A stretch of DNA of 12,826 nucleotides from Bacteroidales bacterium (GTDB lineage: Bacteria; Bacteroidota; Bacteroidia; Bacteroidales; UBA932), in NCBI GenBank assembly GCA_016283985.1, contig JAEENZ010000073.1, forward strand, positions 1-12,826. Reading direction: 5' to 3'. Position numbers and translations under genes: made by a program. The notes under the pieces were generated by a model. The model made no database searches. It saw only the letters and a program-made list of their open reading frames with translations, and was not told the origin of the DNA. How positions within the stretch are numbered: position 1 is the stretch's first letter; every line of letters starts with the position of its first letter. Below, one piece after another: positions 7,066 to 12,826 of this stretch.

Positions 7066-8147
7066 CAAAAATCGTCGTTATTCTCGTAAATTGCCGTCTC
7101 CCAATCGCTTACCGATGCAGAGAACGATACTTGTTTGTATATTTTACTGAGATCCAATCCCAGATGGAATGTATATTGTTTTCCGTACACGAAAACGTTG
7201 TCCGGCAGAAGGCCGTAAAGCATATATTTGGCCACCTGATCATTAAGAGCGCCATACTTAAAACCTCCTATATCAAACGGTTCTACATCGTATATGACTT
7301 CTACGCACTGTTTTCCTATTTCGATATCGTCCGGAATGGAATAATAGCGATGGCTGTCTACCATGTGGTCGACCAGGCAGTCATAGCCGACGAACTTCTC
7401 ATTCTCCATGCCTACACCAAGTGGCGCATCGCCTTCAAATACGACCACATTGCGATAGAAGGCCTGACGGTGCCACGTGCCTGAGTTATTCAAAACATCG
7501 TTGACAAATATACCCGCCTGTGCGACGTTGGTAGCAGTAACTTTGCGTATGTGTATCAGCCCCTGAAGCTGTTCATCCGGGGTTACGTCGCATATTTTAA
7601 ATCCTATATCGTTGGTAATGTGCTGGAACACAAGCGGAATCATGTTGAGCTGACTTACGGCTTTTTCCACTGTCTTGGAAACAAGCGGGCCAGCTTCTGT
7701 GTCGTTAACGGCATAGGAGATGGAGTAGTTCTCCAGGTCTGAGCCGTAAGATACGGCTTCGACATAAGGATAGTAGGCGCTGAAAGTGATTTTGTTGGAT
7801 GCAGACCAGAGATAGCTGTCAAACAATGCGCTGTAACCGCTGCCATCATTCTTTACACTGGCATTGTCGAGAACGAGCTGGCCACTTTCATAATCTATAC
7901 CGATGAGCCCGAATGGTATATCTGAATTCATCGTAGCCACGTTGTCCTCGGTTTCTACCATGGATTTGGTCATTCTTCCGGTACGGGCCTGGTTGATGAC
8001 CTTGCCGTCGCGCGTGACCATTATATCGAATTTCATTTTCTGCATGTCGTTGCCCTGGATGGACGGTACGTCATCGATCTTCACGCATGAAAGCATAGAA
8101 AGCATTGCAACGAAGGCAAATAATGTTATGTGACGGGCCTTGTTCAT
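7065..8147 (-). CDS. Fimbrillin-family lipoprotein
   Basis: A 360-residue lipoprotein of the Bacteroidales fimbrillin (Mfa-like/FimA-like, type V pilus) superfamily. The signal peptide ends in the lipobox MLSC with Cys21. Family traits are the FSAYYPY segment in the first half and the C-terminal ending YGKQYTFHLGLDL followed by VSFSASVSDWETAI, a typical closing strand of this superfamily. Such proteins are exported to the outer membrane and act as pilus stalk, anchor or tip subunits. Being first in an operon with a membrane AraC regulator and a receiver is unusual for a structural pilin; it might be a sensory or tip subunit. It starts at ATG 8147, 27 or so bases after the predicted transcription start, and ends in a TGATG junction with the next gene. 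Confidence 0.85.
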   Translation of the reverse strand: MNKARHITLFAFVAMLSMLSCVKIDDVPSIQGNDMQKMKFDIMVTRDGKVINQARTGRMTKSMVETEDNVATMNSDIPFGLIGIDYESGQLVLDNASVKNDGSGYSALFDSYLWSASNKITFSAYYPYVEAVSYGSDLENYSISYAVNDTEAGPLVSKTVEKAVSQLNMIPLVFQHITNDIGFKICDVTPDEQLQGLIHIRKVTATNVAQAGIFVNDVLNNSGTWHRQAFYRNVVVFEGDAPLGVGMENEKFVGYDCLVDHMVDSHRYYSIPDDIEIGKQCVEVIYDVEPFDIGGFKYGALNDQVAKYMLYGLLPDNVFVYGKQYTFHLGLDLSKIYKQVSFSASVSDWETAIYENNDDF

Positions 8148-8177
8148 ATCTTGTTGGCTCTATTGGTTAACTGGGTG

Positions 8178-8209
8178 CAAAGGTATAAAACTAATTTCAA
8201 TAATCCAAA
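8178..8209 (-). promoter_or_regulatory. Promoter of the fimbrillin-AraC-receiver operon
   Basis: Minus-strand TTTG (complement of 8206-8209), 20-base spacer, then TACCTTTG (complement of 8178-8185). Both boxes fit the Bacteroides consensus exactly. The predicted start near 8174 gives a leader of about 27 bases before the ATG at 8147. Confidence 0.75.
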
Positions 8210-8290
8210 ACTTTCTTTTTAAAAATTGAATCACCCTTGATTTAACCACGTAGAAAGGGGGTATTGTTGCAAATCCTAATGTTATAAAAT

Positions 8291-9568
8291 CTATTTATTG
8301 TCCACTGAAGCCAGCCAAACCTTTGGCGTTACCCCTGTAACTTTCTTGAATACTGTATTGAAAGCGGAGGCGCTGATAAAGCCGCTGTTAAGCGCGACTT
8401 CACTCTGTTTGGCCTCGCGGTGCGACAGTATATACTGCTCTGCATAATCTATCCTCATGGTGTTGACCAGCTCGGGGAATCCCATGTTGTATGTGTTGTT
8501 CACCATTTTGGAGACATAGGTCTTGTTGGAATGCAGCTCCTCGGCAACATCATCCAGAGATAGTTTTGGCTGAAGGAACACCTTTTTATCCATCATCAGG
8601 CTTTGGAATTGTGCCAGCAGGCTTCCTTCCTCCCAGGAGTTGCTCTCCAGTGCAATCTTTTTCCCGGCCAGCGATGCAGTATCCCCGTAATTCTCACCGG
8701 GTTGCCATTCGTTGTTTACGAAGTGCTCCCTGAGGCGTTCCTGGATGCTTTTCAGAGTGTCCTCTTCTGCTTCGTCAAGAAGTTCATTAAGAATTATATC
8801 AATCGCTTCATGCTTTTCTGATTTGCTGTAATTGAATCGAATAAGATACCTGAAGTCGTTCCAGGAGATGATTGAACGTACTCCAAACAGCGCGTTAAGT
8901 GCAAAAATGAAGAGGGAAATGGTTATCACTGCGGCCGATGCTATTGCTATCCCCTGTGTTGCTGTATACAGGTTGTCGCTTAAGAGTATTCGCAGCACCA
9001 TTACCCCCAATGGAAGGCTTATAGTATCGATCTGCAGGCGCACAAGGCTTATAGGTTTTCCTCTGAACAAAAAGGAAAAGAGATTGCCGGGAAGTATCCT
9101 GTTGTATCGCGATGTCTTGATAATGTAGATGAGCAATACCAACAGCTCCGCGGCCAGCGTATAGTGGAAAATGGGCCCTGTAATAATATTGAGGGCAGTA
9201 TTTATGCGAGCTTCAAAGTTAAGGAAATACAGAAGGATTCCTCCGGTGAACAACACGGTAGGCACAAGTATCCACATCATTGATAACCAGTGTCTGCGCG
9301 GATTGTGCAGCAACTTCTGCATATACATTATAATCAATGGGATGATGCAAGGCCCGGCAAACAGAGACGCAATCAGGGATCCGGTATCCAGCGGGCTGCC
9401 CTGGGCCTGGGTGGCGTGGCAGGCATCGGCGAAAAGATACACTGCGCAGACAATGCACAAGAACAGGAACTCCGGATAGGTCTCTGTCTTTGATGCCAGC
9501 ATGCTGTGGATCACAAGCCACAGGAGGCACGTAGCGACTGGTAAAAATATAAATAAGGTATATGCCAT
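8291..9568 (-). CDS. Membrane-bound AraC-family transcriptional regulator (copy 2)
   Basis: A 425-residue paralogue of the regulator at 5761-7065, with the same plan: about seven membrane segments in the first 230 residues, a charged linker, and an AraC-type double helix-turn-helix (about 330-420). The DNA-binding halves are nearly the same; shared stretches include SLDDVAE, NKTYVSKMVNNTYN, DYAEQYI, SHREA, FKKVTG and TPKVW. The membrane halves differ more (shared FLPVA, SKT, NALFG), suggesting similar DNA targets but different input signals. The frame opens at 9607, but the ATG at 9568 (MAYTLFIFLP) aligns with the start of copy 1, and the promoter boxes at 9595-9625 leave no room for the longer form. 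It is transcribed divergently from the DUF3575 operon and lies 143 bp ahead of the fimbrillin-led operon. Confidence 0.93.
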   Translation of the reverse strand: MAYTLFIFLPVATCLLWLVIHSMLASKTETYPEFLFLCIVCAVYLFADACHATQAQGSPLDTGSLIASLFAGPCIIPLIIMYMQKLLHNPRRHWLSMMWILVPTVLFTGGILLYFLNFEARINTALNIITGPIFHYTLAAELLVLLIYIIKTSRYNRILPGNLFSFLFRGKPISLVRLQIDTISLPLGVMVLRILLSDNLYTATQGIAIASAAVITISLFIFALNALFGVRSIISWNDFRYLIRFNYSKSEKHEAIDIILNELLDEAEEDTLKSIQERLREHFVNNEWQPGENYGDTASLAGKKIALESNSWEEGSLLAQFQSLMMDKKVFLQPKLSLDDVAEELHSNKTYVSKMVNNTYNMGFPELVNTMRIDYAEQYILSHREAKQSEVALNSGFISASAFNTVFKKVTGVTPKVWLASVDNK

Positions 9569-9594
9569 ATAATATATATACAATGTATTTTTTG

Positions 9595-9625
9595 CAAAAA
9601 TAATCATAATTTTCCGAAATCCAAA
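9595..9625 (-). promoter_or_regulatory. Promoter of the second AraC-family gene
   Basis: Minus-strand TTTG (complement of 9622-9625), 19-base spacer, then TATTTTTG (complement of 9595-9602). Spacing and both boxes match the Bacteroides consensus. The leader to the ATG at 9568 is about 23 bases and strongly AT-rich, with TATATATATTATATG before the start codon. Confidence 0.75.
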
Positions 9626-9649
9626 TTATTTTCACAAAATTTGAATAAT

Positions 9650-9703
9650 TTGTAAAAAAGGTACAATTGGCCCTCTAGCGCCCCCTAGAACGTTTTTTTA
9701 CAA
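9650..9703. repeat. Nested inverted repeat between divergent operons
   Basis: The outer arms TTGTAAAAAA (9650-9659) and TTTTTTACAA (9694-9703) are perfect 10-bp complements. Inside lies a second pair, TCTAG (9674-9678) and CTAGA (9685-9689). The shape, A-run on the left and T-run on the right, could serve as a two-way terminator or as a regulator-binding site; the GC stem is weak for a terminator. Confidence 0.5.
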
Positions 9704-9715
9704 TAAAATAGTGAT

Positions 9716-9726
9716 GGGGGGGGGGG
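9716..9726. repeat. Homopolymeric tract of eleven G
   Basis: Eleven consecutive G in an otherwise AT-rich intergenic region, about 150 bases before the plus-strand -7 box and about 115 bases behind the minus-strand promoter. Tracts this long are prone to slippage. It is not inside a reading frame, so any effect would be on promoter spacing or regulator binding. Confidence 0.85.
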
Positions 9727-9848
9727 TAAATCGCGCGTACGTATATGTATATTAAGGCTTTTTGAATAACTATGCCTACTTTTTAAAATTTTTAAATAAA
9801 AGTTAATAATGAAAGAATTCGAAATTTTTATGAAAAAAAATTGAAATT

Positions 9849-9883
9849 TTTGTTGGATAATAAAAATATTTGACATATCTTTG
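9849..9883 (+). promoter_or_regulatory. Promoter of the DUF3575-DUF5119 operon
   Basis: TATCTTTG (9876-9883) followed by GCACCC is an exact -7 match. The -33 box is either TTTG at 9849-9852 with a long 23-base spacer, or the imperfect GTTG at 9852-9855 with the ideal 20. A suboptimal -33 would fit a promoter that needs an activator such as one of the neighbouring AraC proteins. Confidence 0.65.
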
Positions 9884-9972
9884 CACCCGGAAACGATAAG
9901 CGAGTGTTTTTTGTTTGGAAAATTTTTTAAAACAAAAGCAACGAACGAAATTCACATCGCATCATACAACAG

Positions 9973-11913
9973 ATGAAATTTTTGACGAACATCTTTGCTT
10001 CGATCTCCAAGGTAGCCGCGAGGGTTACCTTGGCGGTCGTCGTTATGTTCGCCGAGACTTTTTTTATACGCGCGCAGGAGTCCACTGAGCGTATCTATTA
10101 TCGTTTCGACAACGCTACCGTCGATGCAGCCTATATGTCTAACAGCCAGGCATTTGCAAACATCGACGCCCTTCTTGAAAATGGCGTTTCCGAGGGTTTC
10201 GAGATTGTCTCTTACTCTTCTCCCGAGGGCAACTTCAAATACAATCTCAACCTTTCCACCCGTCGTGCCGAAGCTCTTCGTAAATACTTGACCGGACGTT
10301 ATCCTCGGCTTGCCGGCAAGATCTCCGTCAATCCCAATGCAGAGTCCTGGGATGCACTTCGTGCTTCAGTCGAGGCTGATTCCCGCCTTTCCGGCGATGC
10401 CAAGACTTCGATGCTTCAGATCATCGATTCCAATGATTCTGCCGATGCCAAGGAGAAGAAGCTTGCCGGTCTGCAGTCCTGGCGTTACCTCTACGCAAAC
10501 TACTTCCGCTCTCTCCGCTACGCCGAAATCCGCTTTGTCGGTGGCGCTTCCGACGGAAAAGCCGCAGCAGACACGGTCTCTGCAGCATTTTCCCGGAACG
10601 GGTTGCAGAGCAACGCGGAAGAGACCGTGTCTGCTGCGGCTACAAATGCCGCGCAGGCGGGCGCAGCTGCTGCCCAGTCGGTTGTTTCCAACAACGCCGA
10701 CAACCTGATTTTCGCTCTTCGTTCCGCAACCATCGAAAGCGAGGCCCACAACAACGCTGCGGTTCTCGCAAGCATCGCAGGAATGATTTCCGGCCGTGAC
10801 ATCGACGAAATCGCAAGCATCAACATCATTTCAACCGCATCTCCCGAAGGTCCCGAAGCAATCAACAACCGCTACTCCATGCAGCGTGGTCGGGCCCTTC
10901 GCGATTATATAGTATCGGAATATCCTGCCCTTGCAGGAAAGATTACAGTACATTCTGCCGGCGAGGCCTGGGAAGATCTCCGTGTCGCTGTCGATAGCGA
11001 CCCTGCCCTCTCAGATGCATCCCGCGACAAGCTTCTCTCCATTATCGTTTCCAACGCTTCACCGGATGCGAAGGAGGCGAAGATGCGTGCACTTCCTGAG
11101 TGGAAACACCTCTTCGAAGAGGTCTTCCCCGGTCTGCGCTATGCCCGCGTAACCGTTGATTACAATGAAGCGCCTGCAGAACCGGCCGTGCCTGTTGCCG
11201 AGCCGGCAGATATTACTGTTGAAGACGAGACCGTCGAGGTCGGCGACACGCTCAAGGTGAATGATACCACCCGCGTCGTCGTTCCCGCCCTCACGGAGCC
11301 CGTTCAGGAACCCGCCGAACCTGTCGCTCCCGTAGCACCGGTTCTCCCCACCCGCTATCCTCGTTTCGCCGTTTCGACGAATGTCGTCTACGACCTTGCC
11401 GGGGTAGCGGACGGATTCCGCTTTACTCCCAACTTCTCGGTCGAGCTCCCCATCGGCAAGAAATGGAGCACTTTCGCCGAGTACACTTTCCCCTGGTGGC
11501 TGACCAAAGCCAACGACCAGGCCTGGCAGATCCTCAAGTGGGACATCGGCGCACGCCGCTGGCTGAGCCGTCACGATGCCAATGATCCTATGGATATTCT
11601 CTCCGGCCACTTCCTGGGCATCGACCTGGGCGCCGGATACTACGATATCGAACCCAAGCACAAAGGCTGGCAGGGTGAATTCCAGACCGTAGGCCTCGAA
11701 TATGGCTACGCATGGAAGCTCGGCCGTGCCTGGAGGCTCGACGCTTACGTGGGCGCAGGTTGGATGGGCACGCACTACCGCTATTATGCGGGTGATTCCA
11801 CCGACCAGCACCTCATCTACCAGCATCACGGTAAGCTTACCTGGTTCGGTCCCACCAAGGCCGGCATCAGCGTTAAGTATATTTTCAACACAGAGAGGAG
11901 GAACGCAAGATGA
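9973..11913 (+). CDS. Two OmpA-like modules fused to a C-terminal DUF3575 outer-membrane domain
   Basis: A 646-residue exported protein and probable outer-membrane component of a Bacteroidales fimbria locus. The long signal sequence ends near residue 35 (FIRAQ). Module 1 (about 37-190) carries YSSPEG (81-86) and SLRYAEIRFV; module 2 (about 243-397) carries TASPEG (288-293), AWEDLRVAVDSDPALS and GLRYARVTVDY. An Ala/Gln-rich linker joins the modules, and a Pro/Ala/Val/Glu-rich linker (398-460) leads to the DUF3575 part (about 464-646), rich in aromatic strands such as FAEYTFPWW and LDAYVGAGWMG, with a final ISVKYIF typical of membrane beta proteins. Such proteins may tie the outer membrane to peptidoglycan near the pilus base; that role is inferred. 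A perfect 21-bp inverted repeat lies in the inter-module linker. The stop overlaps the DUF5119 start by 4 nt. Confidence 0.88.
   Translation: MKFLTNIFASISKVAARVTLAVVVMFAETFFIRAQESTERIYYRFDNATVDAAYMSNSQAFANIDALLENGVSEGFEIVSYSSPEGNFKYNLNLSTRRAEALRKYLTGRYPRLAGKISVNPNAESWDALRASVEADSRLSGDAKTSMLQIIDSNDSADAKEKKLAGLQSWRYLYANYFRSLRYAEIRFVGGASDGKAAADTVSAAFSRNGLQSNAEETVSAAATNAAQAGAAAAQSVVSNNADNLIFALRSATIESEAHNNAAVLASIAGMISGRDIDEIASINIISTASPEGPEAINNRYSMQRGRALRDYIVSEYPALAGKITVHSAGEAWEDLRVAVDSDPALSDASRDKLLSIIVSNASPDAKEAKMRALPEWKHLFEEVFPGLRYARVTVDYNEAPAEPAVPVAEPADITVEDETVEVGDTLKVNDTTRVVVPALTEPVQEPAEPVAPVAPVLPTRYPRFAVSTNVVYDLAGVADGFRFTPNFSVELPIGKKWSTFAEYTFPWWLTKANDQAWQILKWDIGARRWLSRHDANDPMDILSGHFLGIDLGAGYYDIEPKHKGWQGEFQTVGLEYGYAWKLGRAWRLDAYVGAGWMGTHYRYYAGDSTDQHLIYQHHGKLTWFGPTKAGISVKYIFNTERRNAR
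10561..10640. repeat. Perfect 21-bp inverted repeat inside the coding sequence
   Basis: Positions 10561-10581 are the exact reverse complement of 10620-10640, with 38 bases between. Inside are a second inverted pair, CTCTGCA (10578-10584) and TGCAGAG (10604-10610), and a small CCCG/CGGG hairpin (10592-10602). It encodes residues 197-223, in the linker between the two OmpA-like modules; the arms read AAADTVS and ETVSAAA. Confidence 0.9.
11896..11901 (+). promoter_or_regulatory. Strong Shine-Dalgarno for the DUF5119 gene
   Basis: AGGAGG ends 8 bases before the ATG at 11910, within the end of the DUF3575 gene. Canonical sites like this are uncommon in Bacteroidetes. It fixes the start codon and, with the ATGA overlap, supports coupled translation. 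Confidence 0.6.
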
Positions 11914-12826
11914 GAAAGAGACTGTGGATAATCGTACTTGCCGCACTTGCGATGCTCGCCGGATGTGAACGCCGTCCGCTCGAGAACATCTACCGTTCTA
12001 CCGTAAAGGTGATCGTGAAGTGCATCTGGAGCGTATCTGCTTACCCTGAGGGAGTGAAGCCCAGCGGCGTGACCATGTATTTCTTCCGCGACGGTGAGTA
12101 TTACACCACCCTCACCACGGCAAATGTCGACTCCTGCGAGGTCCAGCTGCCTGTGGGACGCTACAAGATGTACATGATCACCCAGAGCCCCGAAGAGTAC
12201 TGGAAGATGCAGTTCGAGCACATGACCAGCTTCACCGAGGCTGAAACGACTCTCCGTCCCACCTCTGCCTCCTGGGTTACCCGCGGTCCTGAGGAAGAAG
12301 TCGTTGAGAATCCCGAAATCATCTGCGCAGGTGTGTCCGATGAATTCGAGATCACTACCAAGATGACCGAGGACTACCAGTACTACTATACTTACCTCAA
12401 GAAGATGATGGCTGCCTCCAATGCCGGCACCAAGGCTGGAGACGGCGAAAACGAGATAACCTACTATCAGGAGCGCGTAGAATACTACACGGTGCGTATC
12501 CCGGTCTATCCGAAGAATATCGTCAGCCAGATGTGGGTGTCTATCTACGCCGAGAAGGCAGACTTGCTGAAGTCCGTCCGCGCAACTACGAGCGGTATGG
12601 CCAAGTCATTCGAGATCACCAAGGGCGTAACCGGCGGTGAAGAAGCCATCCAGATTATCAGCGACTGGAAGCTTACGATGGACGATACGCCCAGCCGTAT
12701 CGGTCACGTGGACGGCATGATCACCACCTTCGGACTTCCGAACGGTGAGACTCCGAGCGCAAAGCGTGACTCCACCCTCAACGTGAGCGCCCTGCTGATC
12801 GACAATGTCACTACGGCCAAGTATAC
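11910..12826 (+). CDS. DUF5119-type lipoprotein, 3'-truncated
   Basis: Open for 305 residues to the edge of the window. It begins MRKRLWIIVLAALAMLAGC, a lipoprotein signal with lipobox LAGC and Cys19. The body after the signal (VSAYPEGVKPSGVTMYFFRD, then QLPVGRYKMYMIT) and the order directly after a DUF3575 gene fit the DUF5119 family of Bacteroidales fimbrillin loci, whose precise role is unknown; anchoring or assembly at the outer membrane is the likely job. A Tyr-rich segment lies near residues 155-162 (YQYYYTYL). The start is fixed by the ATGA overlap with the upstream gene and an AGGAGG 8 bases before it. Fimbrillin-type structural genes would be expected next, outside the window. Confidence 0.88.
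   Translation, partial: MRKRLWIIVLAALAMLAGCERRPLENIYRSTVKVIVKCIWSVSAYPEGVKPSGVTMYFFRDGEYYTTLTTANVDSCEVQLPVGRYKMYMITQSPEEYWKMQFEHMTSFTEAETTLRPTSASWVTRGPEEEVVENPEIICAGVSDEFEITTKMTEDYQYYYTYLKKMMAASNAGTKAGDGENEITYYQERVEYYTVRIPVYPKNIVSQMWVSIYAEKADLLKSVRATTSGMAKSFEITKGVTGGEEAIQIISDWKLTMDDTPSRIGHVDGMITTFGLPNGETPSAKRDSTLNVSALLIDNVTTAKY

Larger units (their letters stand above)
9603..9972. other. Divergent AT-rich intergenic region with the leader of the DUF3575 operon
   Basis: No credible gene lies between the two divergent transcription units. From left to right the region holds the -33 box of the AraC promoter, a nested inverted repeat (9650-9703), an 11-G run (9716-9726), an AT-rich stretch, the plus-strand promoter (-7 box 9876-9883) and a leader of about 86 bases. 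The leader contains the inverted pair TTTTGTTT (9909-9916) and AAACAAAA (9930-9937), a weak A-U stem, and has no Shine-Dalgarno sequence before the ATG at 9973. Confidence 0.6.

Noticed and set aside
8148..8290. Possible terminator between the second AraC gene and the fimbrillin-led operon
   Set aside because: I looked for a GC stem followed by T on the minus strand and found only AT-rich sequence and the promoter of the next operon.
9569..9607. Longer start for the second AraC gene at 9607
   Set aside because: The extra 13 residues do not align with the paralogue, and the codons overlap the -7 promoter box.
9685..9876. Minus-strand ORF of 63 codons across the G tract
   Set aside because: It is low-complexity Ile/Phe/Lys/Ser sequence with a Pro run made only by the homopolymer, and it has no promoter or start context.
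11059..11946. Open frame of 295 codons antisense to the DUF3575 gene
   Set aside because: The plus strand has clear domains, a signal peptide and coupled downstream translation; the antisense frame has no family features.

Overview
This is a chromosomal window from a member of the Bacteroidales (Bacteroidetes). The evidence is the repeated promoter form TTTG-N19/20-TAnnTTTG, the near absence of Shine-Dalgarno sequences, and the gene content: a fimbrillin-family lipoprotein, DUF3575 and DUF5119 proteins, and membrane-anchored AraC regulators. Most genes are GC-rich (a sampled 60-base stretch of the GH2 gene is about 63% GC). The intergenic regions and the small gene at 2871-3395 are clearly AT-richer. 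Genus cannot be assigned from this sequence alone.

Left part (1-5365), mostly housekeeping or unlinked genes. A 5'-truncated GH2 glycosidase of the beta-mannosidase/exo-beta-glucosaminidase type is followed tail-to-tail, with a 21-nt overlap, by an HD-domain phosphohydrolase. A 277-bp AT-rich gap (2594-2870) holds a possible small RNA on the minus strand, with a consensus promoter and an intrinsic terminator. Next come an unrecognised AT-rich gene, a lone LolD-type ABC ATPase, and a divergent tRNA-Pro(TGG) with a strong terminator. A palindrome sits between the lolD and tRNA promoters. A periplasmic protein made of two OmpA-like modules closes this part.

Middle part (5381-9568), minus strand: a regulatory block. 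A fimbrillin-like lipoprotein, a seven-TM AraC-family regulator and a stand-alone receiver protein form a tightly coupled three-gene operon, joined by a TGATG junction and an ATGA junction, with a consensus promoter ahead of the first gene. Just upstream, with its own consensus promoter, lies a paralogue of the same membrane AraC regulator.

Right part (9569-12826): a roughly 400-bp AT-rich divergent intergenic region holds an 11-G homopolymer, a nested inverted repeat and a TATCTTTG promoter. It leads into a plus-strand operon encoding a two-module OmpA-like/DUF3575 outer-membrane protein and a DUF5119 lipoprotein that runs off the window. This gene order resembles the start of Bacteroidales type V fimbria (fimbrillin) loci. 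I infer that the regulatory block controls or senses this surface structure. The most unusual sequence feature is a perfect 21-bp inverted repeat inside the DUF3575 gene, exactly between its two modules.
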